Source of the DNA: Gammaproteobacteria bacterium
GTDB taxonomy: Bacteria > Pseudomonadota > Gammaproteobacteria > Steroidobacterales > Steroidobacteraceae
NCBI GenBank assembly: GCA_003164785.1
Contig: PLUE01000037.1
Coordinates: forward strand, 1-64,000
Reading direction: 5' to 3'
Length of the DNA stretch: 64,000 nt
Shown: positions 41,369 through 50,262 of the stretch, in pieces
Layout of the letters: each line of letters begins with the position of its first letter
Numbering within the stretch: the first letter of the stretch is position 1
Position numbers and translations under genes: made by a program
Notes under the pieces: model-generated
Databases searched by the model: none
Seen by the model: the letters and a program-made list of their open reading frames with translations, nothing else
Told to the model about the DNA's origin: nothing

Positions 41369-42397
41369 TTGGAATCACCCGCCGTGCTGCGCAAATGCAA
41401 GTACGCGTTTCTGACGTTGCCCAACTACTCGCTGATCGCGGTGGCCAATGCCCTGGAGCCACTGCGCATGGCCAACCGGGTGGTGGGCCGGGAAGTCTAC
41501 GAGTGGTCCGTCATCAGCATGGACGGCCGGGCGGCGGAGGCCAGCAGCGGCCTGACCTTGTCGCCCAGCGGGGCGCTCGACAAATTGGGGGCCGTGGACA
41601 TTCTGTTCGTCTGCGGCGGCATCAACGTGCGCGAGGCGGTGTCGCCCGCCCTGCTGGCCGCGCTGCGCCGGCTGGCGGAGCGGAAGGTGCCGCTGGGGGC
41701 GCTGTGCACGGGCGGGTATGCGCTGGCGCGGGCCGGCCTGCTCGATAATTTCCGCGCCACCATCCATTGGGAGAACCTCTCGGCGCTGCGCGAGGAGTTC
41801 CCGCGCGTCCTCATCAGCGACCAGCTGTTCACCATCGATCGTGACCGGTTCACGTGCTCCGGCGGCACGGCGCCGCTCGATCTCATGCTGAACCTGATCC
41901 AGGCCAAACTCGGTCAGCGCATCTCGCAGCTGGTGTCCGAGCAATTCATCGTCGACCGGGTGCGCAAGGACACGGATCGGCAGTACATACCGCTGCGCGC
42001 CCAGATCGGCGTGTCGCACCGGGGCTTGATCCGCGTTGCGCAGCTGATGGAAGAGAACATCGAGAAGCCGCTGTCGCTCGAGAAGATCGCAAAGGCGACG
42101 GGGCTGTCCAGGCGGCAGATAGAGCGGCTGTTCAAGCGCGACCTGAACTGCGTGCCCAAGCGTTACTATTTGGAAATGCGTCTGCGGCGCGCGCGGGAAT
42201 TGCTGCTGCAAACCTCCATGCCCATCATGGCCATCACCGCCGCGTGCGGATTTCAGTCGCCGCCGCATTTCTCCAAATGCTATCGCAACCAGTTCGGGCA
42301 TCCCCCCAGTGCGGAGCGCAAGATCGGCGAGACCGAGGCGCAGATGGCTGTCGGCAGCAGGATCGGTGTCGCGGAGCGGGCGGGCCTTGCGGGCTGA
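41369..42397 (+). CDS. gbdR: GbdR-like GATase1/AraC transcriptional activator
   Basis: A 342-residue regulator of the GbdR/CdhR/SouR group: an N-terminal class-I glutamine-amidotransferase-like sensor domain (FLTLPNYSLIAVANALEPLR near 14-33, FVCGGINV, GALCTGGYALARAGLL) and a C-terminal AraC helix-turn-helix pair (about 215-315, ISQLVSEQFIVDRVR; EKIAKATGLSRRQIERLF). GbdR senses betaine or dimethylglycine and activates betaine catabolism. The TTG start has GGAG 5 bp upstream; non-ATG start suggests low expression. Divergent from the dimethylglycine-sox operon. Confidence 0.88.
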   Translation: MESPAVLRKCKYAFLTLPNYSLIAVANALEPLRMANRVVGREVYEWSVISMDGRAAEASSGLTLSPSGALDKLGAVDILFVCGGINVREAVSPALLAALRRLAERKVPLGALCTGGYALARAGLLDNFRATIHWENLSALREEFPRVLISDQLFTIDRDRFTCSGGTAPLDLMLNLIQAKLGQRISQLVSEQFIVDRVRKDTDRQYIPLRAQIGVSHRGLIRVAQLMEENIEKPLSLEKIAKATGLSRRQIERLFKRDLNCVPKRYYLEMRLRRARELLLQTSMPIMAITAACGFQSPPHFSKCYRNQFGHPPSAERKIGETEAQMAVGSRIGVAERAGLAG

Positions 42398-44450
42398 TGA
42401 GTCCGAGCGCGCCGCCTGGTTCAAGGAGGCGTATGGTCGGGCCTTGGCGTCGCTCGAGCGCGGCGACCCGGGCGCGGCCGAGGCGCAGCTGCGCCGCATT
42501 CAGGAGGCATGGCCCGGCGAGGTGAACAGTCTGCGCTTGCTGGGACTGGCCGTGGGGGCGCAGGGGCGCGGTGCCGAGGCGGTGCAATGGCTCGAGCAGG
42601 CCGTGGCCGCCGCGCCGGGATTCGTCCACGCGCACGTGGATCTGGCCAACGCCTATCGGGGCGAGGGGTTGGTCGCCGACGCCGCGGCGTCGTTGCGCAA
42701 GGCCGTTGCCCTCGAGCCCAACGGTCATGACCACTGGCGCCTGCTCGGCGATCTGCTGGTCGCCTGCGGCGAGTTCGGCGAGGCGAATCTGGCCTATGAT
42801 CGCTTCATCGCCACGGATCCGCAGCTCAAGATCTTGGAGAACGCCGGCGCGCTCATGCACAGCGGCCGGCGCCCCGAGGCCGAGGCGATCTTCCGGCAGA
42901 TTCTGCGCGGCAATCAGCAGCACATCGGGGCGCTATGCGGACTGGCCGCGGTGTCGTTGAGTGCGGGGTATCCGGTGGATGCCGAGCGGCTGCTGCGCCA
43001 TGCGCTCAAGCAATCGCGGCACATGCCGTTGATCTGGCGCGGCCTCGCGCAAACCCTGTCGGAGGCGAGCCGGCCGGCGGAGGCGGAGACGGCGATCCGC
43101 CATTCGCTCCTGGTCGACCCGGGTGCGCCGGCCAGCTGGGTGCTGCTCGGCACGATCCTCGCCCACACCATGCGCCAGGAATTGGCGCTGGAGGCCTATC
43201 AACGGGCGCTCGACATCGACCCCTCGCAGATCCGCGTGGTTCTGTCCCAAGGGCATGTATTGAAGACGCTGGGGCGGCGCGCCGACGCCGAGGCGACGTA
43301 CCGCGAGTGCATCAGGCGGGAACCGGACTTCGGGGAGGCCTATTACAGCCTCGCGGACCTGAAGAACTACACGTTCCCCGACGCGGATGTCGCGGCCATG
43401 CAGGCGGTTCTCGCCGCGGCGAAGACCTCGCGGCGGCCCACCGCGCAGCTGCAGTTCGCGTTGGGCCGCGCCTACGAGCAGCGGGAGCGACACGCGGAAT
43501 CCTTTGCCCACTACGCGGCGGGCAATGCCGAGCGGCGGCTCGAAACGCCGTTCGACATCGCCGCCTTCGAGTTCAAGTCCAGGCGGGTCGCCGCGTTTTT
43601 CGACCGGGCGTTCTTCGGGGCGCGGGCCGGGCAGGGTTTCGTGGGGGCGGGTGGCGGGGCGGGCGGCGGGGTAGCCTACGGCGTACCCTTCGGGGGTCCC
43701 TACGGGGTACCGATATTCATCGTGGGGTTGCCGCGTTCGGGCTCGACGCTGGTCGAACAGGTGCTCGCCAGCCACTCGCAGGTGGAGGGCACGATGGAGT
43801 TGCCGAACCTGCTGACGCTGGTGCGCGAATTCGACCAGGCGGATCGCGCGGGCGACGCGTACCCGGAGTCGGTGGCGCGCGCGACGTCCGAGCGGCTGCG
43901 CGAGCTGGGGGCGCGGTACCTCGACGAGACGCGCATCTTTCGCAGCGACCGCCCGCGGTTCATCGACAAGATGCCCAACAATTTCAGCCACGTCGGGTTG
44001 ATACACGCCATCCTGCCGGAAGCTTTCATCATCGACGTGCGCCGGCATCCCCTGGATGCGTGCTGGAGCGCGTACAAGCAGTACTTCGCGCAGGGGCAGT
44101 CGTTCACCTACGACCTCGAGGACCTCGGCCGCTACTACCGGGCCTATCTTGCCTTGATGGACCATTGGGACGCGGTGCTGCCGGGAAGGGTATTGCAAGT
44201 GTCATACGAAGCGCTGGTCGCCGACACGGAAGGGCAGGTGCGGCGCTTGCTGGCGCATTGCGGGCTCGCCTTCGAGGCGGCGTGCCTGCGTTTCCACGAC
44301 AACAAGCGGGCCGTGCGCACCGCGAGTTCGGAGCAGGTGAGGATGCCGATCTACCGCTCAGGCATCGGTCAGTGGCGGCGTGTCGCGGCGCAGCTCGAGC
44401 CGCTGCGCCGGGTGCTCGGCGACAGCCTGGAGCGCTTCGAGCGATCCTAG
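42366..44450 (+). CDS. TPR-repeat sulfotransferase-family protein
   Basis: About 694 residues. TPR repeats fill the first ~420 residues (pattern W..LG..L...G....A...Y..AL..DP). Then a sulfotransferase domain with the PAPS loop IFIVGLPRSGSTLVEQVLASH and the 3'-phosphate region VDVRRHPLDACWSAYKQYF. A Gly-rich repeat insert sits just before the PAPS loop. Similar TPR-sulfotransferases are widespread, with unknown targets. The start is uncertain: GTG at 42366 (used) or TTG at 42387, both inside the end of the regulator gene. Confidence 0.8.
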   Translation: MSRSGRALRADESERAAWFKEAYGRALASLERGDPGAAEAQLRRIQEAWPGEVNSLRLLGLAVGAQGRGAEAVQWLEQAVAAAPGFVHAHVDLANAYRGEGLVADAAASLRKAVALEPNGHDHWRLLGDLLVACGEFGEANLAYDRFIATDPQLKILENAGALMHSGRRPEAEAIFRQILRGNQQHIGALCGLAAVSLSAGYPVDAERLLRHALKQSRHMPLIWRGLAQTLSEASRPAEAETAIRHSLLVDPGAPASWVLLGTILAHTMRQELALEAYQRALDIDPSQIRVVLSQGHVLKTLGRRADAEATYRECIRREPDFGEAYYSLADLKNYTFPDADVAAMQAVLAAAKTSRRPTAQLQFALGRAYEQRERHAESFAHYAAGNAERRLETPFDIAAFEFKSRRVAAFFDRAFFGARAGQGFVGAGGGAGGGVAYGVPFGGPYGVPIFIVGLPRSGSTLVEQVLASHSQVEGTMELPNLLTLVREFDQADRAGDAYPESVARATSERLRELGARYLDETRIFRSDRPRFIDKMPNNFSHVGLIHAILPEAFIIDVRRHPLDACWSAYKQYFAQGQSFTYDLEDLGRYYRAYLALMDHWDAVLPGRVLQVSYEALVADTEGQVRRLLAHCGLAFEAACLRFHDNKRAVRTASSEQVRMPIYRSGIGQWRRVAAQLEPLRRVLGDSLERFERS
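43675..43711. repeat. 24-bp-period direct repeat in Gly-rich insert
   Basis: CCTACGGCGTACC (43675-43687) and CCTACGGGGTACC (43699-43711) are near-identical, 24 bp apart, encoding AYGVP and PYGVP. They follow a run of GGC/GGG glycine codons and immediately precede the PAPS loop of the sulfotransferase domain. Confidence 0.7.
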
Positions 44451-44452
44451 CT

Positions 44453-44470
44453 GTTGTACAACCGTATAAT
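44453..44470 (+). promoter_or_regulatory. TonB receptor promoter with operator
   Basis: GTTGTACAAC, a perfect 10-bp palindrome (44453-44462), ends 2 bp before a consensus -10 TATAAT (44465-44470). There is no good -35, so activation or repression through the palindrome is likely. The sulfotransferase gene ends just upstream at 44450. Confidence 0.55.
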
Positions 44471-44546
44471 TTCGATTGACGTGCGGCTTTCCAGCAAGTA
44501 ATCATTGCGGCAGGGTTGCGGGACATCGGCAAGTGGGAGAGTCGGG

Positions 44547-46904
44547 ATGAGACCACGCGCTAGTACGATCGGCGAGGATCCGCGGAGCGGGACCCTGCGC
44601 CTCGCCATTGCCGCCATTCTGTCGGGAGCGGCCATGGGTGGAGGAATGGCCGCCCACGCGGTAGACGCACCGGACGCGAGCCTGGAGGAGGTCGTCGTCA
44701 CGGCCCGCAAGCACAGCGAGAATCTCCAGGACGTGCCGCAGAGCATCGATGTGTTCTCGAGCAAGGACCTGCAGAACCTCGACATCAGCCAGTTCGAGGA
44801 TTACGCCACCCGTTCGCCCTCGATCTCGTACATCAGCATCGGCCCGGGTTACCAGCAGTTCTTCATGCGCGGCGTGTCGGACGGGAGCAACCCGAACGTG
44901 CAGAACACCTCAACCACCGGCCTGTATCTGGACGAGCAGTCGTTGGGTTACTTCGGCGGCATCCCCGATCTGCACATGTACGATCTGGAGAGAATCGAGG
45001 TCCTGAACGGTCCTCAGGGCACGCTGTATGGCGCCAGTTCCATGTCGGGGGCGGTGAAACTCATCACCAACAAGCCCGATCCGGACACTGTCAGCGGCGG
45101 ACTCGACTACGACGGCGGTCAGATCGACGGCGGGGAGCGCAACAACACCGTCGAAGGATATCTGAACCTGCCGCTGATCGACGGCACCACGGCGCTGCGG
45201 GTGTCGGGCTTCTACATGCATCAGGGCGGCTTCATCGACAACCTGCTGAAGACCCGCGACTGGGTGGACGGTGCCGTCAGCAACAACGCGGAGTGGGCCG
45301 GCAACAACTACAACCGGGACACCACGTCGGGTGGACGCCTGGCGCTGCTGCACAAGTTCAGCGACGACTGGAAGGTGACCTTCTCCGGGGATTTTCAACA
45401 TCAGAAGACCCACGGGGCCTGGGACCAGAACCCGAGCGTCGATGGCGAGCGCAACGTGGCGCGCTTCGGCCCGGAGGCCGGCGAGCGCTACAACCGACTC
45501 GCATCGCTGACCGTCGAGGGCGATGTGGGCATCGCCGACCTGATCTACGTCGGGGGCTATTGGAACCGCACGAACCATACGGTCAACGAATATTCGGAGT
45601 ACGCGCAGTACGTCAACACGCCGAGCGTCACCGCCGCCAAGGTGCAGGGGTTCGCGTGCCAGACGTCGACCCCTGCGTACACCGGTTGCGCCGTGCCGAC
45701 CATGTACACGGACTACCGCGACCACACCGACCGCTGGTCGCATGAGGTGCGGCTGCAATCGAAGCCGGGCGGCTCGACCCATTGGACCGTCGGCGCGTAT
45801 CTCGAGCAGACCAAGGACCAGTACACCGACTTTTATCATTACCCCAACATCAATTTCCAAGGCCAGCAGGCGGCACAATACCTCGACTATTACGGCGGCA
45901 CGCCGCTTCCGGAAGAGTGGTACAGCTACGTCTCGCGCACCGACAATCATCAGGTCGCGGCGTTCGGCGAGGTCACCCAGGATCTCACCGACAAGTGGAG
46001 CGTGATCTTCGGGCTGCGTTATTTCAGGTCGCACGACTCCAGTTCCAGCGAGTGGAGCGGCTATTTCTATGAGCCCAAGGTGCCGACGCCCACCGAGACC
46101 GTGTCGTTCTCCAAGGTCAACTTCAAGGGTGGCTTGAACTACAAGTACAGCGACAACACGTTGTACTACCTGTCGTTCGCGCAGGGCTTCCGCGACGGCG
46201 GGTTCAACACGGGCGCGGCGGGCAATCCCTTGGTGCCGCAGTCCTACCAGCCCGACACGCTCGACAGCTACGAGGCCGGCTGGAAGACCACGTTCGACGG
46301 CGGCCGGCTGCGCTGGAACGGCGCGGTGTACTACATGCCGTGGAAGGACTATCAGACGGCGGTGTTCGATCTCGCGATCTCGCCGGTGTCGTTCGACGCG
46401 AACATCGGGACGGCCCGCGTCTATGGCATCGAAACCAACATCGAGGCCACGCCGATCCGGGGCCTGACCGTGTCGTTGAGCTTGAGCTACAACGATTCGA
46501 AGATCACCAGCGACAAATATGCCAACGCGGATTTTCTGGTCGAGGCCGGCGAGCGGCTGCCGTTCGTGCCCCTGCTGAAGGGTACCTTCACGACGCGCTA
46601 CGAATGGCCGCTGGGGCCCAATTTCAATGCCTATGGGCAGTTCGACGTTGCGCACACCGGCGACATGTGGAGCGATCTGAACGAGGCCAATCGGGAATTG
46701 CAACCGGCCTACAACCTGAGCAATATCCGCTGGGGCGTGAACAATGCGAAGGACACCTACGGTGTCGAGGCGTACATCGCGAATCTCGACAACACGCGGG
46801 CGGTGGTGTACATCAATCGGTACAACTACGACGGCCGTCAGACGACCAACGAACCGCGCGTCTTCGGCGTGAGGCTCAAGTATCGGTTTGGAGGGAAGAC
46901 CTAG
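44547..46904 (+). CDS. TonB-dependent outer-membrane receptor
   Basis: A 785-residue receptor: signal peptide ending near AAHA (about residue 38), TonB box EEVVVTARK, plug domain (VPQSIDVFSSKDLQNLD; LNGPQGTLYGASSMSGAVKL) and a 22-strand-type barrel ending in aromatic GVRLKYRFGGKT. The substrate is unknown. Its place in a quaternary-amine island suggests a carnitine- or betaine-related ligand, but such receptors also take oligosaccharides or metal chelates. The start has GGGAGA upstream. It looks intact, with its own promoter. Confidence 0.92.
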   Translation: MRPRASTIGEDPRSGTLRLAIAAILSGAAMGGGMAAHAVDAPDASLEEVVVTARKHSENLQDVPQSIDVFSSKDLQNLDISQFEDYATRSPSISYISIGPGYQQFFMRGVSDGSNPNVQNTSTTGLYLDEQSLGYFGGIPDLHMYDLERIEVLNGPQGTLYGASSMSGAVKLITNKPDPDTVSGGLDYDGGQIDGGERNNTVEGYLNLPLIDGTTALRVSGFYMHQGGFIDNLLKTRDWVDGAVSNNAEWAGNNYNRDTTSGGRLALLHKFSDDWKVTFSGDFQHQKTHGAWDQNPSVDGERNVARFGPEAGERYNRLASLTVEGDVGIADLIYVGGYWNRTNHTVNEYSEYAQYVNTPSVTAAKVQGFACQTSTPAYTGCAVPTMYTDYRDHTDRWSHEVRLQSKPGGSTHWTVGAYLEQTKDQYTDFYHYPNINFQGQQAAQYLDYYGGTPLPEEWYSYVSRTDNHQVAAFGEVTQDLTDKWSVIFGLRYFRSHDSSSSEWSGYFYEPKVPTPTETVSFSKVNFKGGLNYKYSDNTLYYLSFAQGFRDGGFNTGAAGNPLVPQSYQPDTLDSYEAGWKTTFDGGRLRWNGAVYYMPWKDYQTAVFDLAISPVSFDANIGTARVYGIETNIEATPIRGLTVSLSLSYNDSKITSDKYANADFLVEAGERLPFVPLLKGTFTTRYEWPLGPNFNAYGQFDVAHTGDMWSDLNEANRELQPAYNLSNIRWGVNNAKDTYGVEAYIANLDNTRAVVYINRYNYDGRQTTNEPRVFGVRLKYRFGGKT

Positions 46905-46906
46905 GC

Positions 46907-47208
46907 GGTGGGCACCATCGCCCGATCGATCCTCATCCTGGCCGCGGTCGCCGCGGCGCTTTCGCTTCTTTCCGGTGCGCTGGTTGCTCCTGGATAAATT
47001 CGAATCGTGGCGCTATGCGCCGCAGGTGACGGCGCCGACGCTGCTGCTCGCGGCCGAGTACGACGACATCATTCCGAGTGCGAGCACCCGGCTTCTCTAC
47101 GAGCATTTGCCGAAGTCACTGGCCACCCTGATCGTCGTTCCGGACGCGGGTCACAACACCATCTCCGACACGAGCGAGTACGTGGGGCTGTTGCGCGGGA
47201 GTCCGTGA
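46907..47208 (+). pseudogene. Remnant of a membrane-anchored alpha/beta hydrolase
   Basis: Begins with a membrane anchor (ARSILILAAVAAALSLLSGA) in one frame ending at 46998, and continues in another frame with the C-terminal third of a BEM46/YfhR-type hydrolase: RWLLLDKFESW, VTAPTLLLAAEYDDIIP (Asp of the triad) and VVPDAGHNTISD (His). The nucleophile domain is missing and the halves are out of frame. This indicates an internal deletion with frameshift. Confidence 0.65.
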
Positions 47209-47379
47209 GCCGGCGGGGCCGTCGCCGGGCCATCCGGCAACGAGACCACCCTGGTGTTGCACCATAACGGCTCGGGACCTCAAATTGTCATGAAGCGTCG
47301 CGACACTACACCTCGTTCGAGGGAATCCGCTGTCAAGTAATCGCCTGAGATATCGTGAGTGCGTCTCCTACGTGTTTCA

Positions 47380-47409
47380 GTTGACAATAAATCCCGTGCG
47401 GACTATGTT
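47380..47409 (+). promoter_or_regulatory. Sigma-70-like promoter
   Basis: Consensus -35 TTGACA (47380-47385), 18-bp spacer, -10 TATGTT (47404-47409), in AT-richer DNA 63 bp before the small ORF at 47472. The 47209-47379 stretch before it shows no gene that I can support. Confidence 0.5.
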
Positions 47410-47471
47410 TTCTGTGACGGAGTTCCATCGACGGTTTGTTTCTCAACGATTGAGTAACGAGGTAGCGCAAC

Positions 47472-47669
47472 ATGGAAGAAACTGCACTCGGTGCAAGGCC
47501 GGCGCAATCACCGTGGCAATCGATGACCATCGACACGCCGCGTATCCATATTCCCTTGGACGCGGCCTGTGCCAAGCGGTCGGCGCAAAACATCCGGCGA
47601 TGGCAGGACTATCTGCCCACCGAGTGCGTTCGCACAATGGTCAGGTTGGGGTGGGATTACACGACCTAA
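47472..47669 (+). CDS. Small conserved-type protein of unknown function
   Basis: 65 residues ending YLPTECVRTMVRLGWDYTT, a C-terminal pattern (YLP..CV..M...GWD) that I associate with short uncharacterised proteins in proteobacteria. GAGG lies 9 bp before the ATG, and a good promoter lies upstream, so expression is plausible. A longer in-frame-shifted ORF over the same DNA is less convincing. Function unknown; the neighbours are a hydrolase remnant and a toxin remnant. Confidence 0.45.
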   Translation: MEETALGARPAQSPWQSMTIDTPRIHIPLDAACAKRSAQNIRRWQDYLPTECVRTMVRLGWDYTT

Positions 47670-47718
47670 GCTGAGTCTGATTACCCACATTCTTGCGCTG
47701 CAATCATCCGTCTGAGTC

Positions 47719-48015
47719 ATGCGTGAACCCAACGGATGGAACTGTCTCCGATTGATGCGTCGCGACGAGACTTTAACGAACGCACGGGCATACTCCGGCT
47801 TACCGATGACCACCGCAGCGTATAACGAAACCAACCCGTTTGCTGTCAGATTCAATGGCCCGAAGGGTGTGACAAGCTACCTACTTGGCCATCAGCCGAA
47901 GTCGTTCGATTGGCGTGCCCGGAGCGCGAAACCGCATCCGCTCAAAAAGGTTCCGGAAGATGCTTATCGCCTCGCCTGCGAGACGTTGAACCAAATCATC
48001 GATATCGGAAATTGA
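47719..48015 (+). pseudogene. C-terminal remnant of a MazF-type toxin
   Basis: From about residue 30 the product reads as the second half of a MazF toxin: PMTTAAYNETNPFAVRF, then SYLLGHQPKSFDWRARSA and KKVPEDAYRLACETLNQIID, corresponding to the family's QVKSLDWRAR segment and final helix. The N-terminal strands (GDIV.LDF, RPALVLSP) are absent, replaced by unrelated sequence. No antitoxin gene precedes it. A third, dead MazF locus in this window. Confidence 0.6.
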
Positions 48016-48036
48016 CCCCTGTCGACGCCGTCTACG

Positions 48037-50109
48037 CTAGGGCGCCGGCATCCGCGCCGCCACCTTCGCGGCCGCGAATGACCCGTCGATCGTCGCGGTC
48101 GCGCCATCCACGCCCTCGGGCCACCTGACGCGTAATCGTCCTCGTCCGCCCTCGGGGCCGGACCCCGTAACGACCAGGCTCGCGCGCACGATGCCGTGGC
48201 GTCCCGGCGGGCGGTCGATGCGGCCGCTGACCGAGACGTCCTCGACCCAGCGCACGGCGTTCAGGCTCACGCGAGCGAGATCGTTGCCGCCCTCGGCCGC
48301 GGCGTCGCCCGTGCGGGTGATGCGGAATGTTCCGCCCCGCAAGCCGACGCCCGTTCCCGACGAGTTGTAGTTGATGCGCGGGACCAGGTCGCCCGCCGTG
48401 AGCACGGCCGCCGCGACCATTCGCAATTGCTCCGCGTTCGCCTGGTTGCCCGGCATCGCGAGCGCAGGTTCCAGCCCGCTCACGTGCGCCGCGAACCGCG
48501 ACACCAGCCGCAGCGGCGGCACCTGCGCCGCACACGTCGTGTCGCCGAGCGACGTCGTCGCGAAGAAGCGTTGCACGATGCCGGCCGCACAGGCGCTGCG
48601 TCCGTGGGGGAGGGCGTTCACATGGAACCCATTCGCGATCCGCACCTGCATGCCGTGTTTGAACGCCGCCGCCACCGCGGCGCCGTCGGCCAGGGTGGTA
48701 ATGTTGTCGAGTTCACCCGAGATGACCAGTGCCGGGATGTCTGGATACACGGCATCCAGACCCACCCGCGAAGCGGGATGGGTGGCCGGCGCCACCGGCC
48801 ATCCGACACATTGGTCAAGGAAACTATAATCCAGTGGCATGGCGCGGTATTCATCGATGGTGAAGGGCGCGTAGGTGTCCGGATGGGTGCGTTGTCGCTC
48901 CGCGACGGCGCGATCACGATCGAGCCTGCGCTCCGCGGGCGGCAGTTGCATGTCGACGATCTGCGGCGGGTCCTGGCACATGACGGCGGCCGCCAGACCC
49001 GCACTCCACTTGGTTGCGTCGGCCGTGGGGTCGCGCGAGTCCACGGCGGACACCGTTTCCGCCATCAGCCGCAGCAAGGGCGCGCGATCACCGTGGGCGA
49101 ACGCGCGCGCCGCGGCGTCGGTCTCGCGCGCGGTGGTGAGGGTGGGCGCGCTGCCATACATGACGATGGCCAGTTGGGTGGCATCGGCACGAAACTCGCG
49201 CGGGCGGCCGTCGACGTCGGGCGCCGTCGCCGGGACGGGGTGAGCACGCAGCTCCGTGAGCGCGGCCTCGATGTGTTCGATCGACGAGCCGGGCAGCGCC
49301 CTGCATCCGGGCGAGCGTTCGCAGGCAAGATTGAATTTCTCGCGCATGGCGGGGGCGTAGCTCGGATACCAGGCGTAGTCGGCTCCATTCAGAGGATAGG
49401 CGCCGTCGAGCACGATGGATCGCAGCGCGTCGGGATGCCGCACCGCGAACACCTGCTCGAAATAGGTGCCGTACGAATCGCCGTAGAGGTCGACCTTGCC
49501 GACGCGCAGGGCGTCCAAAATCGCCGCCAGATCATCCGCGGCATATGTGGTGCTGTAGAGCGATGCTCGCTCGCCCAAGGATTCGCCGCAGCGCGCGACC
49601 AACTCGACGGTCCAGTGGTCCCCCGTTTGCAGCGCCCGGCAATCCAGCGCGCCGGATCGGCCGGTGCCGCGGTTGTCCATGATGAGGACGTCGCGCGTCG
49701 CTCGCAGCGGTTCGAACAGGGCGAGATATTCGTCGCGGGACTGCGTGGCGGGATAACCGGGGCCGCCCTCGGTGGCGACCAGCGTGCCCTGGGCCTTGCC
49801 GCGCCGCGTATGCGGATAGAACTCGACCTGGATCGTGACCGTGCCCGGCACGGCGCCCATGGGGTCGAGCGGCCGTTCGAGCTTGCCACAGAGGGCCACG
49901 ACGTCTTCACAGGGACGCAGTTCCAAAGAACCGACCCGCCGGGGCGCTGCTGGGGGCGCCTTCTCGATCCAGGGGTTGACGTGGCCAAGGCCGGGCGTGG
50001 GCAAGGTTATGGTGAACGCAAGCGCGAGCGCCGCGGGCAGGGCGAGGCGGCGGCGGCTCCGTGGGCCGGCGAAACCGACGGGCTGCCAGCTAAAAATTCG
50101 ATCGGTCAA
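48037..50109 (-). CDS. Secreted S33-family alpha/beta hydrolase (aminopeptidase-like)
   Basis: A 690-residue protein with an N-terminal signal sequence (RLALPAALALAFTITLPTPG), TEGGPGYPA oxyanion region, nucleophile elbow YGDSYGTYFEQ (Ser near 211), acid GELDNIT and His in GFHVNALPHG: the tripeptidyl-aminopeptidase/SCO7095 type. The C-terminal 130 residues form an extra beta-rich domain. TTG start at 50109, weakly supported. Divergent from gbcA; the substrate is unknown. Confidence 0.8.
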   Translation of the reverse strand: MTDRIFSWQPVGFAGPRSRRRLALPAALALAFTITLPTPGLGHVNPWIEKAPPAAPRRVGSLELRPCEDVVALCGKLERPLDPMGAVPGTVTIQVEFYPHTRRGKAQGTLVATEGGPGYPATQSRDEYLALFEPLRATRDVLIMDNRGTGRSGALDCRALQTGDHWTVELVARCGESLGERASLYSTTYAADDLAAILDALRVGKVDLYGDSYGTYFEQVFAVRHPDALRSIVLDGAYPLNGADYAWYPSYAPAMREKFNLACERSPGCRALPGSSIEHIEAALTELRAHPVPATAPDVDGRPREFRADATQLAIVMYGSAPTLTTARETDAAARAFAHGDRAPLLRLMAETVSAVDSRDPTADATKWSAGLAAAVMCQDPPQIVDMQLPPAERRLDRDRAVAERQRTHPDTYAPFTIDEYRAMPLDYSFLDQCVGWPVAPATHPASRVGLDAVYPDIPALVISGELDNITTLADGAAVAAAFKHGMQVRIANGFHVNALPHGRSACAAGIVQRFFATTSLGDTTCAAQVPPLRLVSRFAAHVSGLEPALAMPGNQANAEQLRMVAAAVLTAGDLVPRINYNSSGTGVGLRGGTFRITRTGDAAAEGGNDLARVSLNAVRWVEDVSVSGRIDRPPGRHGIVRASLVVTGSGPEGGRGRLRVRWPEGVDGATATIDGSFAAAKVAARMPAP

Positions 50110-50262
50110 GTCGCCGCCATGGGGTTTGTGTTCCGAACGGGCGCTCGGGCGATCCGCTGTCGTTTATATTGTCGAAAAGGTCGCTTCGGAGCAATGGCTC
50201 CGCCCCGAATGTTGCTATCTTAATAAGCATCTGAAATCTCGATGAAAACCAGGAACCTGTGT

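Noticed and set aside
47372-47674. 100-codon plus-strand ORF overlapping the small ORF at 47472
   Set aside because: It starts upstream of the promoter's -10 and has no ribosome site; the 65-codon frame has both promoter and ribosome site.
11133-50172. TTTATATT-like strings before the 11184, 19994 and 50263 genes as a shared operator
   Set aside because: They differ in flanks and orientation relative to the genes; ordinary AT-rich promoter sequence explains them.
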